Part shown: positions 1 through 7,578 of the stretch, one piece after another
How positions within the stretch are numbered: position 1 is the stretch's first letter
Layout of the letters: each line of letters starts with the position of its first letter
DNA from: Sphingomonas sp. KR3-1
GTDB lineage: Bacteria > Pseudomonadota > Alphaproteobacteria > Sphingomonadales > Sphingomonadaceae
Assembly (NCBI RefSeq): GCF_040049295.1
Contig: NZ_JBDZDQ010000002.1
Coordinates: 310,001 to 374,000, forward strand
Length of the DNA: 64,000 bases
Reading direction: 5' to 3'
Program-made: the position numbers and the translations under genes
Notes under the pieces: model-generated
What the model saw: only the letters and a program-made list of their open reading frames with translations
Databases searched by the model: none
Told to the model about the DNA's origin: nothing

Positions 1-23
1 AGCGCAGTGTCGAACGGAGTCAT
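1..23 (-). CDS. Start of probable fliJ (cut by window edge)
   Basis: The complement of position 23 begins an ATG whose bases overlap the fliI stop codon (ATGA overlap). The eight visible codons read M-T-P-F-D-T-A-L. FliJ, the central stalk of the flagellar export ATPase, normally follows fliI, and many alphaproteobacterial FliJ proteins begin with a similar short stretch. Only the start is visible, so the call rests on position and coupling. A different small gene is possible. Confidence 0.5.
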
Positions 24-1357
24 TCCGCCACCTCGGCGCCGATGGCGACGATCTCGGCGAGCGCGGCAAAGGCGGCGTCGGCATGGCCCTGGTCGTTCTT
101 GCCCTGGTTGAGCATCTTCTCGATCTCGGGGGCGAGCGCCACGGCGCGGTCGACTTCCGCCGACGAGCCGGCCTTGTAGGCGCCGAGCCGCACCATCTCT
201 TCCATGTCGGAATAGGTGGAGAGCAGCTTGCGGGCGGCGAGGCGCGTGCCGTTCTGTTCGTCGTTCATGCAGTGCGGCAGCGTGCGCGACACCGATTTGA
301 GGATGTCGATCGCCGGATAGCGGCCGCGCTCGGCGATCGCGCGGCGCATCACGACGTGGCCGTCGAGGATGCCGCGGACGGCGTCGGCGACGGGCTCGTT
401 ATGGTCGTCGCCGTCCACCAACACGGTGAACAGCCCGGTGATCATGCCCTTGCCGGGCGCGCCGGGGCCGGCACGCTCGAGCAGCCGCGGCAGCTCGGCG
501 AAGACGGTGGGGGTATAGCCCTTGGTCGCCGGCGGCTCGCCCGAGGCGAGGCCGATCTCGCGCTGCGCCATGGCGAAGCGGGTGACCGAGTCCATCAGGC
601 AGAGCACGTTGAGGCCCTGGTCGCGGAAGTGCTCGGCGATGGCGAGGGTGGTCCAGGCGGCCTGGCGGCGCATCAGCGCGGGCTCGTCCGAGGTGGCGAC
701 GACGACGACCGAGCGGGCCATGCCCTCGGGGCCCAGGTCGTCCTCGATGAATTCCTGCACTTCGCGGCCGCGCTCGCCGATCAGGCCGATCACCGCGACG
801 TCGCACTGCGTCCAGCGGGCGAGCATCGAGAGCAACACCGACTTGCCGACGCCCGAGCCGGCGAACAGGCCGAGGCGCTGGCCGCGGCACAGCGGCACGA
901 ACATGTCGAGCGTGCGTACGCCGGTCTCGATCCGCTCGGCGACACGGGCGCGGGTGGCGGCGGCGGGCGGGGACGCCTTGATCGGCTGCGGATCGGCGCC
1001 ATTGGGAAGCGGGCCGAGCCCGTCGGCCGGCTGGCCGAGCCCGTTGATCATGCGGCCGAGCCAGGCATGCGAAGGGCGTACGCTGAACTGGCCAGCGGCC
1101 AGGTCGGCGCGGGCACCCAGGCCGACGCCCTGCGGGTCGACAAAGGGAAGGCACAGCGCGACTTCGCGATCGAGCGCGGTCACTTCGGCCTGGACGTTGC
1201 CGTTCGGCGAGGCGATCTCGATGCGGCTGCCGATCTGCGCGGCACCGGCGAGCCCCTCCACTTCGATCAGCGCGCCGCGAACCGCGACGACGCGACCGAA
1301 GCGGCGATCAGGGGTCATTTCCCGGATCGCGCGGGCTGCGCTGGCTAGCGTTTGCAT
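20..1357 (-). CDS. fliI: Flagellum-specific export ATPase FliI
   Basis: A 445-residue ATPase that energises substrate delivery to the flagellar type III export gate, working as a hexamer with FliH and FliJ on the cytoplasmic side. Visible features are the N-terminal beta-barrel (about residues 20-95), Walker A AGSGVGKS at 166-173, the GERGREV segment at 194-200 and the Walker B region ending in Asp256. The length matches the family. ATG at 1357 is 11 bases after the flbT stop, so flbT-fliI-fliJ form one leftward unit. All catalytic motifs look intact. Confidence 0.97.
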   Translation of the reverse strand: MQTLASAARAIREMTPDRRFGRVVAVRGALIEVEGLAGAAQIGSRIEIASPNGNVQAEVTALDREVALCLPFVDPQGVGLGARADLAAGQFSVRPSHAWLGRMINGLGQPADGLGPLPNGADPQPIKASPPAAATRARVAERIETGVRTLDMFVPLCRGQRLGLFAGSGVGKSVLLSMLARWTQCDVAVIGLIGERGREVQEFIEDDLGPEGMARSVVVVATSDEPALMRRQAAWTTLAIAEHFRDQGLNVLCLMDSVTRFAMAQREIGLASGEPPATKGYTPTVFAELPRLLERAGPGAPGKGMITGLFTVLVDGDDHNEPVADAVRGILDGHVVMRRAIAERGRYPAIDILKSVSRTLPHCMNDEQNGTRLAARKLLSTYSDMEEMVRLGAYKAGSSAEVDRAVALAPEIEKMLNQGKNDQGHADAAFAALAEIVAIGAEVAE

Positions 1358-1368
1358 CGCGAAGCGCC

Positions 1369-1761
1369 TCAGGCTGCCTGCGGTTCGGCAGTGGCTTCCT
1401 CGAACGCAATCAACTCGCGCGCGGCACCCAGCGCCTTGTAATAGTCGCCGCCGGCGATGTCGCTGGCGAAGCGGATGCAGGCTGACTTGGCCTCGGCGGC
1501 CGGCAGCGTGTGGATCAGCCCGCCGAGCAGGCCGACGATCGCATCCTGGTGGATGTCGCGGCTGGCCGGATCGATATAGGCGAGCATCGCAGCGAAATAG
1601 AGCTGGCGCGCAGGGGTGGTGGCTTCCTCGGGGCGCATGATCTCGCGGCCGCGCAGGATGGACACCTTGTTCTCTACGGCGATCTGCGTGCGGCCCACCG
1701 CGCGGATGACCGCGCCGTTGATGATCGCCTTCTCGCCATCGCGAAGCGTGATGCGGAGCAT
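1369..1761 (-). CDS. flbT: Flagellin synthesis regulator FlbT
   Basis: A 130-residue protein of the FlbT family. In Caulobacter FlbT binds the 5' leader of flagellin mRNA and limits its translation when assembly stalls, with FlaF as partner (established for that species). Family features seen are the start MLRITLRDGEKAIING, the core VENKVSILRGREIM and the helical C-terminal half. The reading frame extends upstream to 1833, but that would place the start above the TATAAT -10 at 1792-1797. ATG at 1761, 30 bases below the -10, fits the family length. First gene of the flbT-fliI-fliJ unit. Confidence 0.93.
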   Translation of the reverse strand: MLRITLRDGEKAIINGAVIRAVGRTQIAVENKVSILRGREIMRPEEATTPARQLYFAAMLAYIDPASRDIHQDAIVGLLGGLIHTLPAAEAKSACIRFASDIAGGDYYKALGAARELIAFEEATAEPQAA

Positions 1762-1791
1762 TGGGGAACAGCCTTTCGTTCGTTTGGCTGC

Positions 1792-1841
1792 ATTATAGGA
1801 TGCGTTTACCCTGCCGCGTGCCGCACCCGGCAATTTTTGCC
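1792..1841. promoter_or_regulatory. flbT promoter and palindrome shared with flgE
   Basis: On the minus strand CCTATAATG (TATAAT at 1797-1792) is a good -10 for flbT. Thirty-one bases upstream of it lies the 13-bp palindrome GGCAATTTTTGCC (1829-1841). The same palindrome lies 49 bases before a TACAAT at 1891-1896 that reads toward flgE. The GGCA-N5-TGCC form recurs at the other divergent flagellar promoters in this window (14122, 27164, 27180, 34562, 41444), which suggests one regulator. I infer FlbD as the candidate; there is no binding evidence. Confidence 0.6.
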
Positions 1842-1945
1842 CAGCGCATATCTTCTTGCCCTTCGAATTGGGTCTTGTCGCGCTTCATCCTACAATTGGG
1901 GCACAGGCCTGCGCGCGTTTCGCGGGCATCGAGGGAGTATCTGTC

Positions 1946-3247
1946 TTGAGCCTCTATTCCGCTCTCTATGCCGGCGTCTCCGGCCTCAGCGCGCAGTCCG
2001 CCGCGATGGCGACGGTTGCCGACAACATCACCAACATCAACACGGTCGGCTACAAGGGCGTCGAAGCCCAGTTCCGCACGATGGTGACGGACGGCCGCGC
2101 GAAGAGCAACTATTCGGCAGGCGGCGTGGTCGCTGCCCCGGTTTCGATGATTTCCAAGCAGGGCCTGATCCAAGCCTCGGCCAGCACCACCGATCTCGCG
2201 ATCGACGGCGGCGGCTTCTTCGTCACGCGCTCCACCCCGGATTCGTCGGGCGATGTCGCTTATACCCGCGCGGGCTCGTTCCGCCCGGACGAGGAAGGCT
2301 TCCTGAAGAATGCCGGCGGCCAGTATCTCTATGGCTGGCGCCTCGACGCCACGGGCGCCTACACCAACACCGGCAACGTCAACGGCCTCGAGCCGGTCCG
2401 CGTGAGCGACCTGATCGGCACCGCGTCGCCGACCACGCGCATCCAGGCGCGCGCCAACCTCCAGTCGACCACCGCGGCCTATACCGGCACCTACAATGTC
2501 GGCGACCTCGCCACCGGCACGGTCGCGAACCAGTTCGAGCGTTCGTTCGACGTCTATGACTCGCAGGGCGGCGCGCACCGCGTCACCATGGCCTTCGTCA
2601 AGACCGGCCCGAACGAGTGGCAGGGCGAGACCTTCGCCAACCCGGCGAGCGACGTGACCGCGACCAACGGCGTGCTGGCCAGCGGCACGATCAAGTTCAA
2701 TCCGGACGGCAGCCTCGACCGCGCCGGCTCGAGCGCGGCGTTCTTCAATCCGATCACCCCGAGCTGGACGAACAACGCGGCCTCGGTTCCGATCAACCTC
2801 TCGCTCGGCGGCGACAAGGGCATCGACGGCCTGACCCAGTTCGGCACCGAGAGCTCGCTGATCTCGTCAAACGTCGATGGCGGCATGCTCGGCAATCTCT
2901 CGTCGATCGACATCAGCAAGACCGGCACGGTCAGCGCGATCTTCGACGACGGCACCACCCGCGCGGTGTTCCAGCTGCCGATCGCGACCTTCCAGAACCC
3001 GGACGGCCTCACCCGCCTGTCTGGCAATGCCTATACCTCGAGCAAGCAGTCGGGCGGCGTGACGCTGAACGTTCCGGGCTCGCTGGGCGCCGGCAACCTC
3101 ACCTCGAGCGCGCTCGAGGCCTCGACCGTCGACCTGGCCGGCGAGTTCACCAACATGATCCGCTTCCAGCGCGCCTACAGCGCGTCGTCGAAGATCATCA
3201 CGACGGTGGACGACATGCTGCGCGAAGTTTCGGACCTGAAGCGCTAA
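1946..3247 (+). CDS. flgE: Flagellar hook protein FlgE
   Basis: The hook subunit, 433 residues, exported by the flagellar type III system and polymerised into the flexible joint. The N-terminal rod/hook signature is clear (SLYSALYAGVSGL, then ITNINTVGYKG), as is the C-terminal heptad region (EFTNMIRFQRAYSASSKII). I chose TTG at 1946 because GAGGGAG ends eight bases before it and the family motif starts at the next residue. The open frame from 1856 would add about 30 unrelated residues. Followed after 24 bases by flgK, so flgE-flgK-flgL look like one operon. Confidence 0.95.
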   Translation: MSLYSALYAGVSGLSAQSAAMATVADNITNINTVGYKGVEAQFRTMVTDGRAKSNYSAGGVVAAPVSMISKQGLIQASASTTDLAIDGGGFFVTRSTPDSSGDVAYTRAGSFRPDEEGFLKNAGGQYLYGWRLDATGAYTNTGNVNGLEPVRVSDLIGTASPTTRIQARANLQSTTAAYTGTYNVGDLATGTVANQFERSFDVYDSQGGAHRVTMAFVKTGPNEWQGETFANPASDVTATNGVLASGTIKFNPDGSLDRAGSSAAFFNPITPSWTNNAASVPINLSLGGDKGIDGLTQFGTESSLISSNVDGGMLGNLSSIDISKTGTVSAIFDDGTTRAVFQLPIATFQNPDGLTRLSGNAYTSSKQSGGVTLNVPGSLGAGNLTSSALEASTVDLAGEFTNMIRFQRAYSASSKIITTVDDMLREVSDLKR

Positions 3248-3271
3248 TACTCTAATTGAACGCAGGGGAAG

Positions 3272-5356
3272 ATGGCGCTCAACGACATTCTCGGCACCGC
3301 GGTGTCCGGCCTGGCAGCTGCCCAGGCCGGACTCCGGGCGGTATCCAACAACATCGCGAATGTCGGCGTCGCCGGCTACGCCCGGGAGAAGGTCAGCCTC
3401 TCCACGAGCGTGGTCGCGGGCAAGGTCAGCGGCGTGGTGGTCGGCGAGCCAACCCGCATCGCCGACCGCTTCCTCGAAGGGACGGTCTATACCCGCTCGG
3501 GCGATTATGGTCGGGCGGACGTCACCTCCAGCTATCTCGACCGGTTGCAGTCGCTGCTCGGCGAGCCCGGCGCCTCGTCGGGCCTGCCGGCGCGGCTCGA
3601 CGCGATCTCGGCCTCGGCCGTGGCGATGACCGGTTCGCAGGCCTCCACCCAGACGGTGGCGCAGTTCACCGGCGACGTGCAGGACGCGATCTCGTCGATG
3701 CAGCAGGTCGGCAACGACGTCGAGACGCTGCGCGCCGATGTCGAGTCCGAGGTCGGTTCGTCGGTCGACAAGATCAACACGCTGCTCCAGCGGATCAGCG
3801 ACCTGAATGGCGCGGTTGCCCAGGCGACCGGCCTTGGCCGCAGCGCCGGCGGCGCCGCCGACCAGCGGATGAGCGCGATCGAGGAGCTGAGCGGGCTGAT
3901 GCAGGTCACCGTCCGCGACCAGCCGGACGGGCGCGTCTATATCGAGAGCGCGAGCGGCCAGGTGCTGCTCGACAAGCGGCTGCGCCAGCTTTCCTATGCC
4001 AGCACCGGCGCCGGCGTGTCGCAGCCCACCTATCCGCCGATCGAGATCCGCTTCGCCAATCCCGATGCCTCGACCGGCGACAAGATCGATTCCGCCGCGA
4101 TCGGCGGCAAGCTCGGCGGCCTGCTCGACTTGCGCGACCGCGCGCTGCCGTCCTTCTCGGAGAAGCTCGGCACGCTGTTCACCGGCCTGTCGCAGACGCT
4201 CAACGCCGTCTCGAATGCCAACAGCACCGTGCCGCCGCCCGCCAGCCTGACCGGGCGCAACACCGGCCTGACCGGCGGCGATCGGCTCGGCTTCACGGGC
4301 GCCGCGACTTTCGCGGTGACCAAGAGCGACGGCACGCTCGTCGCCAGCACCAAGATCGATTTCGATGCGATGGGCCACGGCGCCACCGTCGACGACATGG
4401 TCGCCGCGATCAACGCCGGGCTGGGTGGCGCAGGCACCGCGACCTTCACCGATGGTTCGCTGAAGATCGCCGCGACCGCGGCCGGCACCGGCATCGCGAT
4501 CGGGCAGGACGCGACTGCGCCCAGCGCGCGCGGTGGCGTGGGCGTCTCGCAATATTTCGGCCTGAACGACCTGGTCCGCAGCGACACCAGCGCGCTGGTC
4601 CCCTCGGGCTTCGCCAGCAGCGACCCGACCGGCTTCACCACCGGCCAGACCGCGCAGATCGTGCTGCGCGACAGCTCGGGCCGCGCGCTGACCAGCTATA
4701 CGCTGTCGCCGAGCACGGGCGGCACCTTCGGCGACGTCGTCAACGATCTCAACGGCAGCCCGCTGTCGAACTTCGGCACCTTCTCGCTCGACGACAGCGG
4801 CCGGCTGCGCTTCCAGGCGGCGCCGAACGTCGCCGGCGCGACGCTGTCGATCCCGTCGGATTCGACCAATCGCAGCGGCACCGGCCGCTCGCTGTCGCAG
4901 CTGATGGAGCTGACCGGCGCGTCGAGCGGCCTGTCGACCGCGCAGGTCCGCCAGGAAGTGCTCGCCGACCCGGCCAAGCTCGGGCTCGCGCAACTGCAGA
5001 ACGTCGCGGTGGGCGCCAAGGCGCTCGGCGCGGGCGACACGCGCGGCGCTACTGCCTTCGTCAACCAGCTCGCCAAGGCAGTCGACCTCGGCAAGGACGG
5101 CGTGAGCACGATCGACGCCTATGCCAGCAACCTGATGGGCCGCATCGGCCTCGACGCCAACCAGGCCGCGGGCAACCTTTCCGATGCCAGCGCGCGCCGC
5201 GACGATGCCGTCAACCGCCGCGACAGCTTCGCTGGCGTCAACATCGACGAGGAACTCTCGCAGATGGTGGTGCTGCAGAACAGCTATTCGGCGGCCGCAC
5301 GCGTGATCACCACCGCGAACGACATGTACGACACGCTCCTCGGCATGCTCCGCTAA
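3272..5356 (+). CDS. flgK: Hook-filament junction protein FlgK (HAP1)
   Basis: A 694-residue junction protein that forms the first adaptor between hook and filament. The N-terminus (MALNDILGTAVSGLAAAQAG, then NNIANVGVAGYAREKV) and the C-terminus (NIDEELSQMVVLQNSYSAAARVI) carry the D0/D1 coiled-coil signatures of the family. The middle is long and low in complexity, which explains a size larger than the enteric protein (about 550). ATG at 3272 has AGGGGAAG directly upstream. Second gene of flgE-flgK-flgL. Confidence 0.95.
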   Translation: MALNDILGTAVSGLAAAQAGLRAVSNNIANVGVAGYAREKVSLSTSVVAGKVSGVVVGEPTRIADRFLEGTVYTRSGDYGRADVTSSYLDRLQSLLGEPGASSGLPARLDAISASAVAMTGSQASTQTVAQFTGDVQDAISSMQQVGNDVETLRADVESEVGSSVDKINTLLQRISDLNGAVAQATGLGRSAGGAADQRMSAIEELSGLMQVTVRDQPDGRVYIESASGQVLLDKRLRQLSYASTGAGVSQPTYPPIEIRFANPDASTGDKIDSAAIGGKLGGLLDLRDRALPSFSEKLGTLFTGLSQTLNAVSNANSTVPPPASLTGRNTGLTGGDRLGFTGAATFAVTKSDGTLVASTKIDFDAMGHGATVDDMVAAINAGLGGAGTATFTDGSLKIAATAAGTGIAIGQDATAPSARGGVGVSQYFGLNDLVRSDTSALVPSGFASSDPTGFTTGQTAQIVLRDSSGRALTSYTLSPSTGGTFGDVVNDLNGSPLSNFGTFSLDDSGRLRFQAAPNVAGATLSIPSDSTNRSGTGRSLSQLMELTGASSGLSTAQVRQEVLADPAKLGLAQLQNVAVGAKALGAGDTRGATAFVNQLAKAVDLGKDGVSTIDAYASNLMGRIGLDANQAAGNLSDASARRDDAVNRRDSFAGVNIDEELSQMVVLQNSYSAAARVITTANDMYDTLLGMLR

Positions 5357-5376
5357 GAGAAGAGAAGGGAAGACCC

Positions 5377-6285
5377 ATGACTCGCGTTGCTACCATTCCG
5401 CTCCAGCGCACGATGGCTGATGCCATCCAGCGCTCGCAGGAGAAGCTTGCCGTCACCCAGACGCAGCTTTCCACCGGCAAGAAGGCGTCGACCTTCGCGG
5501 CGCTGGGCACCGAATCGGTGCGCAACCTCTCGGCGCATTCGCTGCTCGCTCGCCAGGAAGCGCAGTCGACCGTCTCGAAGCGCGTCGGCACCACGCTGTC
5601 GCTCTACCAGGCGAACCTGGAGGGCATCGACAGCGCGACCACCGATCTGCGCTCGACGCTGATGAACGCAGTCGGCACCGGCGACAGCTCGGGTCTGCAG
5701 GAAGCGATCCAGACCGCGTTCGACCAGTTCCGCACCGCGCTCAATGCCTCGGAAGGCGGCACGCCGCTGTTCGGCGGCAGCCAGATCGGCACTTCGCCCT
5801 TCGCGGTGGACACGCTCGCCCAGGCCGCGACCACGCCCGCTAGCGACGCGTTCAAGAACGACACGGTGCGTTCCACCGCGCGCGTCGCCGACGGCGTCGA
5901 CGTGACCTATGGCATCGGCGCCAGCGAAGTCGGCTCGTCGCTGTACGAGGCGTTCCGCGCGCTCGGTGCGGTCGGCGATATCGGCCTCAAGCCGACCGAC
6001 GCGCAGATGGACGCGATCAAGGAGGCCGTATCCAAGCTCGACACCGGGCTGGGCGACCTGCGCGCCGTCAATGCCGACAATGGCCGCAAGCAGAACCAGG
6101 TCGACACGCTGGCCGATCGCGGCGATGCCCGCGCGGTGGTGCTCAAGGGGGTGATCCAGGACAATGAGGACGCCGATCTCGGCCAGGTCGCGATCGACCT
6201 TGCCCAGCAGAAGAGCGTGCTCGAGGCGAGCTATTCGGTGTTCGCCCAGCTCTCGGGCCTGAACCTCACCAATTATCTGAAGTAA
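5377..6285 (+). CDS. flgL: Hook-filament junction protein FlgL (HAP3)
   Basis: A 302-residue flagellin-like adaptor. The N-terminal helix (MADAIQRSQEKLAVTQTQLS, TGKKASTF) and the C-terminal helix (AIDLAQQKSVLEASYSVFAQ) match the flagellin/FlgL fold. ATG at 5377 is preceded by GAAGGGAAG, 20 bases after the flgK stop. An open frame starting at 3256 runs through flgK out of frame into this gene; only the part from 5377 is real. Confidence 0.94.
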   Translation: MTRVATIPLQRTMADAIQRSQEKLAVTQTQLSTGKKASTFAALGTESVRNLSAHSLLARQEAQSTVSKRVGTTLSLYQANLEGIDSATTDLRSTLMNAVGTGDSSGLQEAIQTAFDQFRTALNASEGGTPLFGGSQIGTSPFAVDTLAQAATTPASDAFKNDTVRSTARVADGVDVTYGIGASEVGSSLYEAFRALGAVGDIGLKPTDAQMDAIKEAVSKLDTGLGDLRAVNADNGRKQNQVDTLADRGDARAVVLKGVIQDNEDADLGQVAIDLAQQKSVLEASYSVFAQLSGLNLTNYLK

Positions 6286-6293
6286 GCGGCGAC

Positions 6294-6323
6294 GGCCCGG
6301 AGCAACACGCGCGTCTCCGGGCC
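6294..6323 (+). terminator. Hairpin after flgL
   Basis: GGCCCGGAG (6294-6302) pairs with CTCCGGGCC (6315-6323), a 9-bp stem 8 bases after the flgL stop. There is no T-run, so termination may be weak or need Rho. It also separates flgL from the convergent membrane-protein gene. Confidence 0.5.
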
Positions 6324-6329
6324 CGCCCG

Positions 6330-6887
6330 TCACCGGCTGCGCCGGACCGTCAGCCAGAGCGCGGACACCAGGAAATAGAAGGCGCCGAACGCGGCATAGG
6401 GCGCGATCCGCGCGATGTCCGGCACCGGGCCGCCGCGCGACTGGACGATGAAGAAGCCGCCGGCCAGCGCAGACTGCGCGCCGCTCAGGATCATCGCCCA
6501 TTGCGCGCCCTGCGACTTCCAGCGGCGAACGCCGGTGGCGAGCTGCAGCAGCCCGGCCAGCGTCGCCCATAGCCCGAACACGGCCAGCACGGCCCGCATG
6601 TCCCCGATCACGGCGAACACCGCGAGGGCCGTAACGGCGCTGACCAGGACGTTGATCGCCTGGGTGCGGTTGCGGCGCAGGCCGCCGCTGCGCGCGGCAT
6701 CGGCATAGTTCGCCGCAGCATCCCAGGCGGGATAGGCGACCAGCAATATCCCGGCGAGCGGCATCGCCCGCCCGATCGTGAAGGCGGCCGCCACCCATGT
6801 CGCCGCGACCAGGGCGCGAACGAGATAATAGTTTCGCAGCGAGGCGGGGGCGCCCTCAGCGCCCGCGGTTGCAACTTGGGTCATCAC
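6330..6887 (-). CDS. DUF308/HdeD-like integral membrane protein
   Basis: A 185-residue protein with about six hydrophobic segments, for example around residues 25-55, 80-115 and 130-180, and short charged loops. The repeated two-helix layout resembles small DUF308 membrane proteins; the biochemical role is unknown. It diverges from the TetR gene at 6979, and two identical-type operators (6900-6917 and 6957-6974) lie between them. Its transcription is therefore probably repressed by that regulator. ATG at 6884 is an equally good start. It is not part of the flagellar machinery as far as I can see. Confidence 0.6.
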   Translation of the reverse strand: MMTQVATAGAEGAPASLRNYYLVRALVAATWVAAAFTIGRAMPLAGILLVAYPAWDAAANYADAARSGGLRRNRTQAINVLVSAVTALAVFAVIGDMRAVLAVFGLWATLAGLLQLATGVRRWKSQGAQWAMILSGAQSALAGGFFIVQSRGGPVPDIARIAPYAAFGAFYFLVSALWLTVRRSR

Positions 6888-6899
6888 GAGAATCCTTAT

Positions 6900-6974
6900 C
6901 TACCTATCAGTAGGTAGGATGCCTAGAGCGTTGCGGCTGCTGCGGCAAGGGGCTATCTACCTATTGGAAGGTAG
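6900..6974. promoter_or_regulatory. Twin operators CTACCT-N6-AGGTAG
   Basis: Two inverted repeats with the same architecture: CTACCT-ATCAGT-AGGTAG at 6900-6917 and CTACCT-ATTGGA-AGGTAG at 6957-6974, the latter extended to 8-bp arms (6955-6976). Centres are 57 bp apart. The second overlaps the Shine-Dalgarno GGAAGG of the TetR gene. This is typical of a TetR-family repressor controlling itself and the divergent gene. Confidence 0.8.
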
Positions 6975-6978
6975 ATGC

Positions 6979-7563
6979 ATGGAAACGACGCGAACCACGG
7001 CCGAGCAGATCGTCGACGAGGCCCGGCGCCTGATCATGACGCGGGGCTATAACGGCTTTAGCTATGCCGATATCGCCGCGGCGATCGGCATCCGGAAGGC
7101 GAGCATCCACCACCATTTCGCCAACAAGAGCGACCTCGCCAGGGCCGTGGTCGACCAGTCGCGCGCGGGCATTCAGGCGCAGGTCGCGCTGCTCGCGGAG
7201 ATCGAGCCCGAGGCGGGCACCCAGATCCGCGCCTATGCCGGCTATTGGGAACGCTGCATCCTCGACGGCAGCGCGCCATTCTGCGTCGCCGCGATCCTCG
7301 CCGCCGAGATGCCGAGCCTGCCCGAGGCGGTTGCCGCTGCGGTCCGCGCGCATTTCGAGGAGCTGAAGGCCTGGCTGGCGCGGCTGCTGGCGCTGGGCGT
7401 CGCGCAGGACGGCGTGTCGCTGCTGCGCTCGCCCGAGGAAGAGGCCGAGGCGTTTCTTTCCGCAATCTATGGCGCGATGCTCTCCGCCCGCGCCTTTGAC
7501 GATCCGCGGCGCTTCGTCGCGATCGCCGAGACGCTGCTGTCGCGGGTCATCCGGCTCCACTGA
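6979..7563 (+). CDS. TetR/AcrR family transcriptional repressor
   Basis: A 194-residue TetR-type regulator. The N-terminal helix-turn-helix is clear (GFSYADIAAAIGIRKASIHH, followed by HFANKSDLARAV, residues about 25-60). The C-terminal ligand domain resembles the NemR/YcdC type, with a cysteine in DGSAPFCVAAILA (about residue 100) that could be a sensing thiol; that is inference. ATG at 6979 is chosen because GGAAGG lies just upstream. The frame starting at 6919 would run through the operator. It probably represses itself and the divergent membrane-protein gene at 6330-6887. Confidence 0.9.
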   Translation: METTRTTAEQIVDEARRLIMTRGYNGFSYADIAAAIGIRKASIHHHFANKSDLARAVVDQSRAGIQAQVALLAEIEPEAGTQIRAYAGYWERCILDGSAPFCVAAILAAEMPSLPEAVAAAVRAHFEELKAWLARLLALGVAQDGVSLLRSPEEEAEAFLSAIYGAMLSARAFDDPRRFVAIAETLLSRVIRLH

Positions 7564-7578
7564 GCCGGAGCGCGGCGC

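Noticed and set aside
1842..1945. Sigma-54 -24/-12 promoter before flgE
   Set aside because: GG-N10-GC spacings can be found (for example in TTGGGGCACAGGCCTGC) but the flanking consensus is poor; the GGCA-N5-TGCC sites have only eight bases between GG and GC.
2867..4993. Long minus-strand open frame opposite flgE and flgK
   Set aside because: Arg/Ala/Gly-rich shadow translation in high-GC DNA; the plus strand encodes clear FlgE and FlgK.
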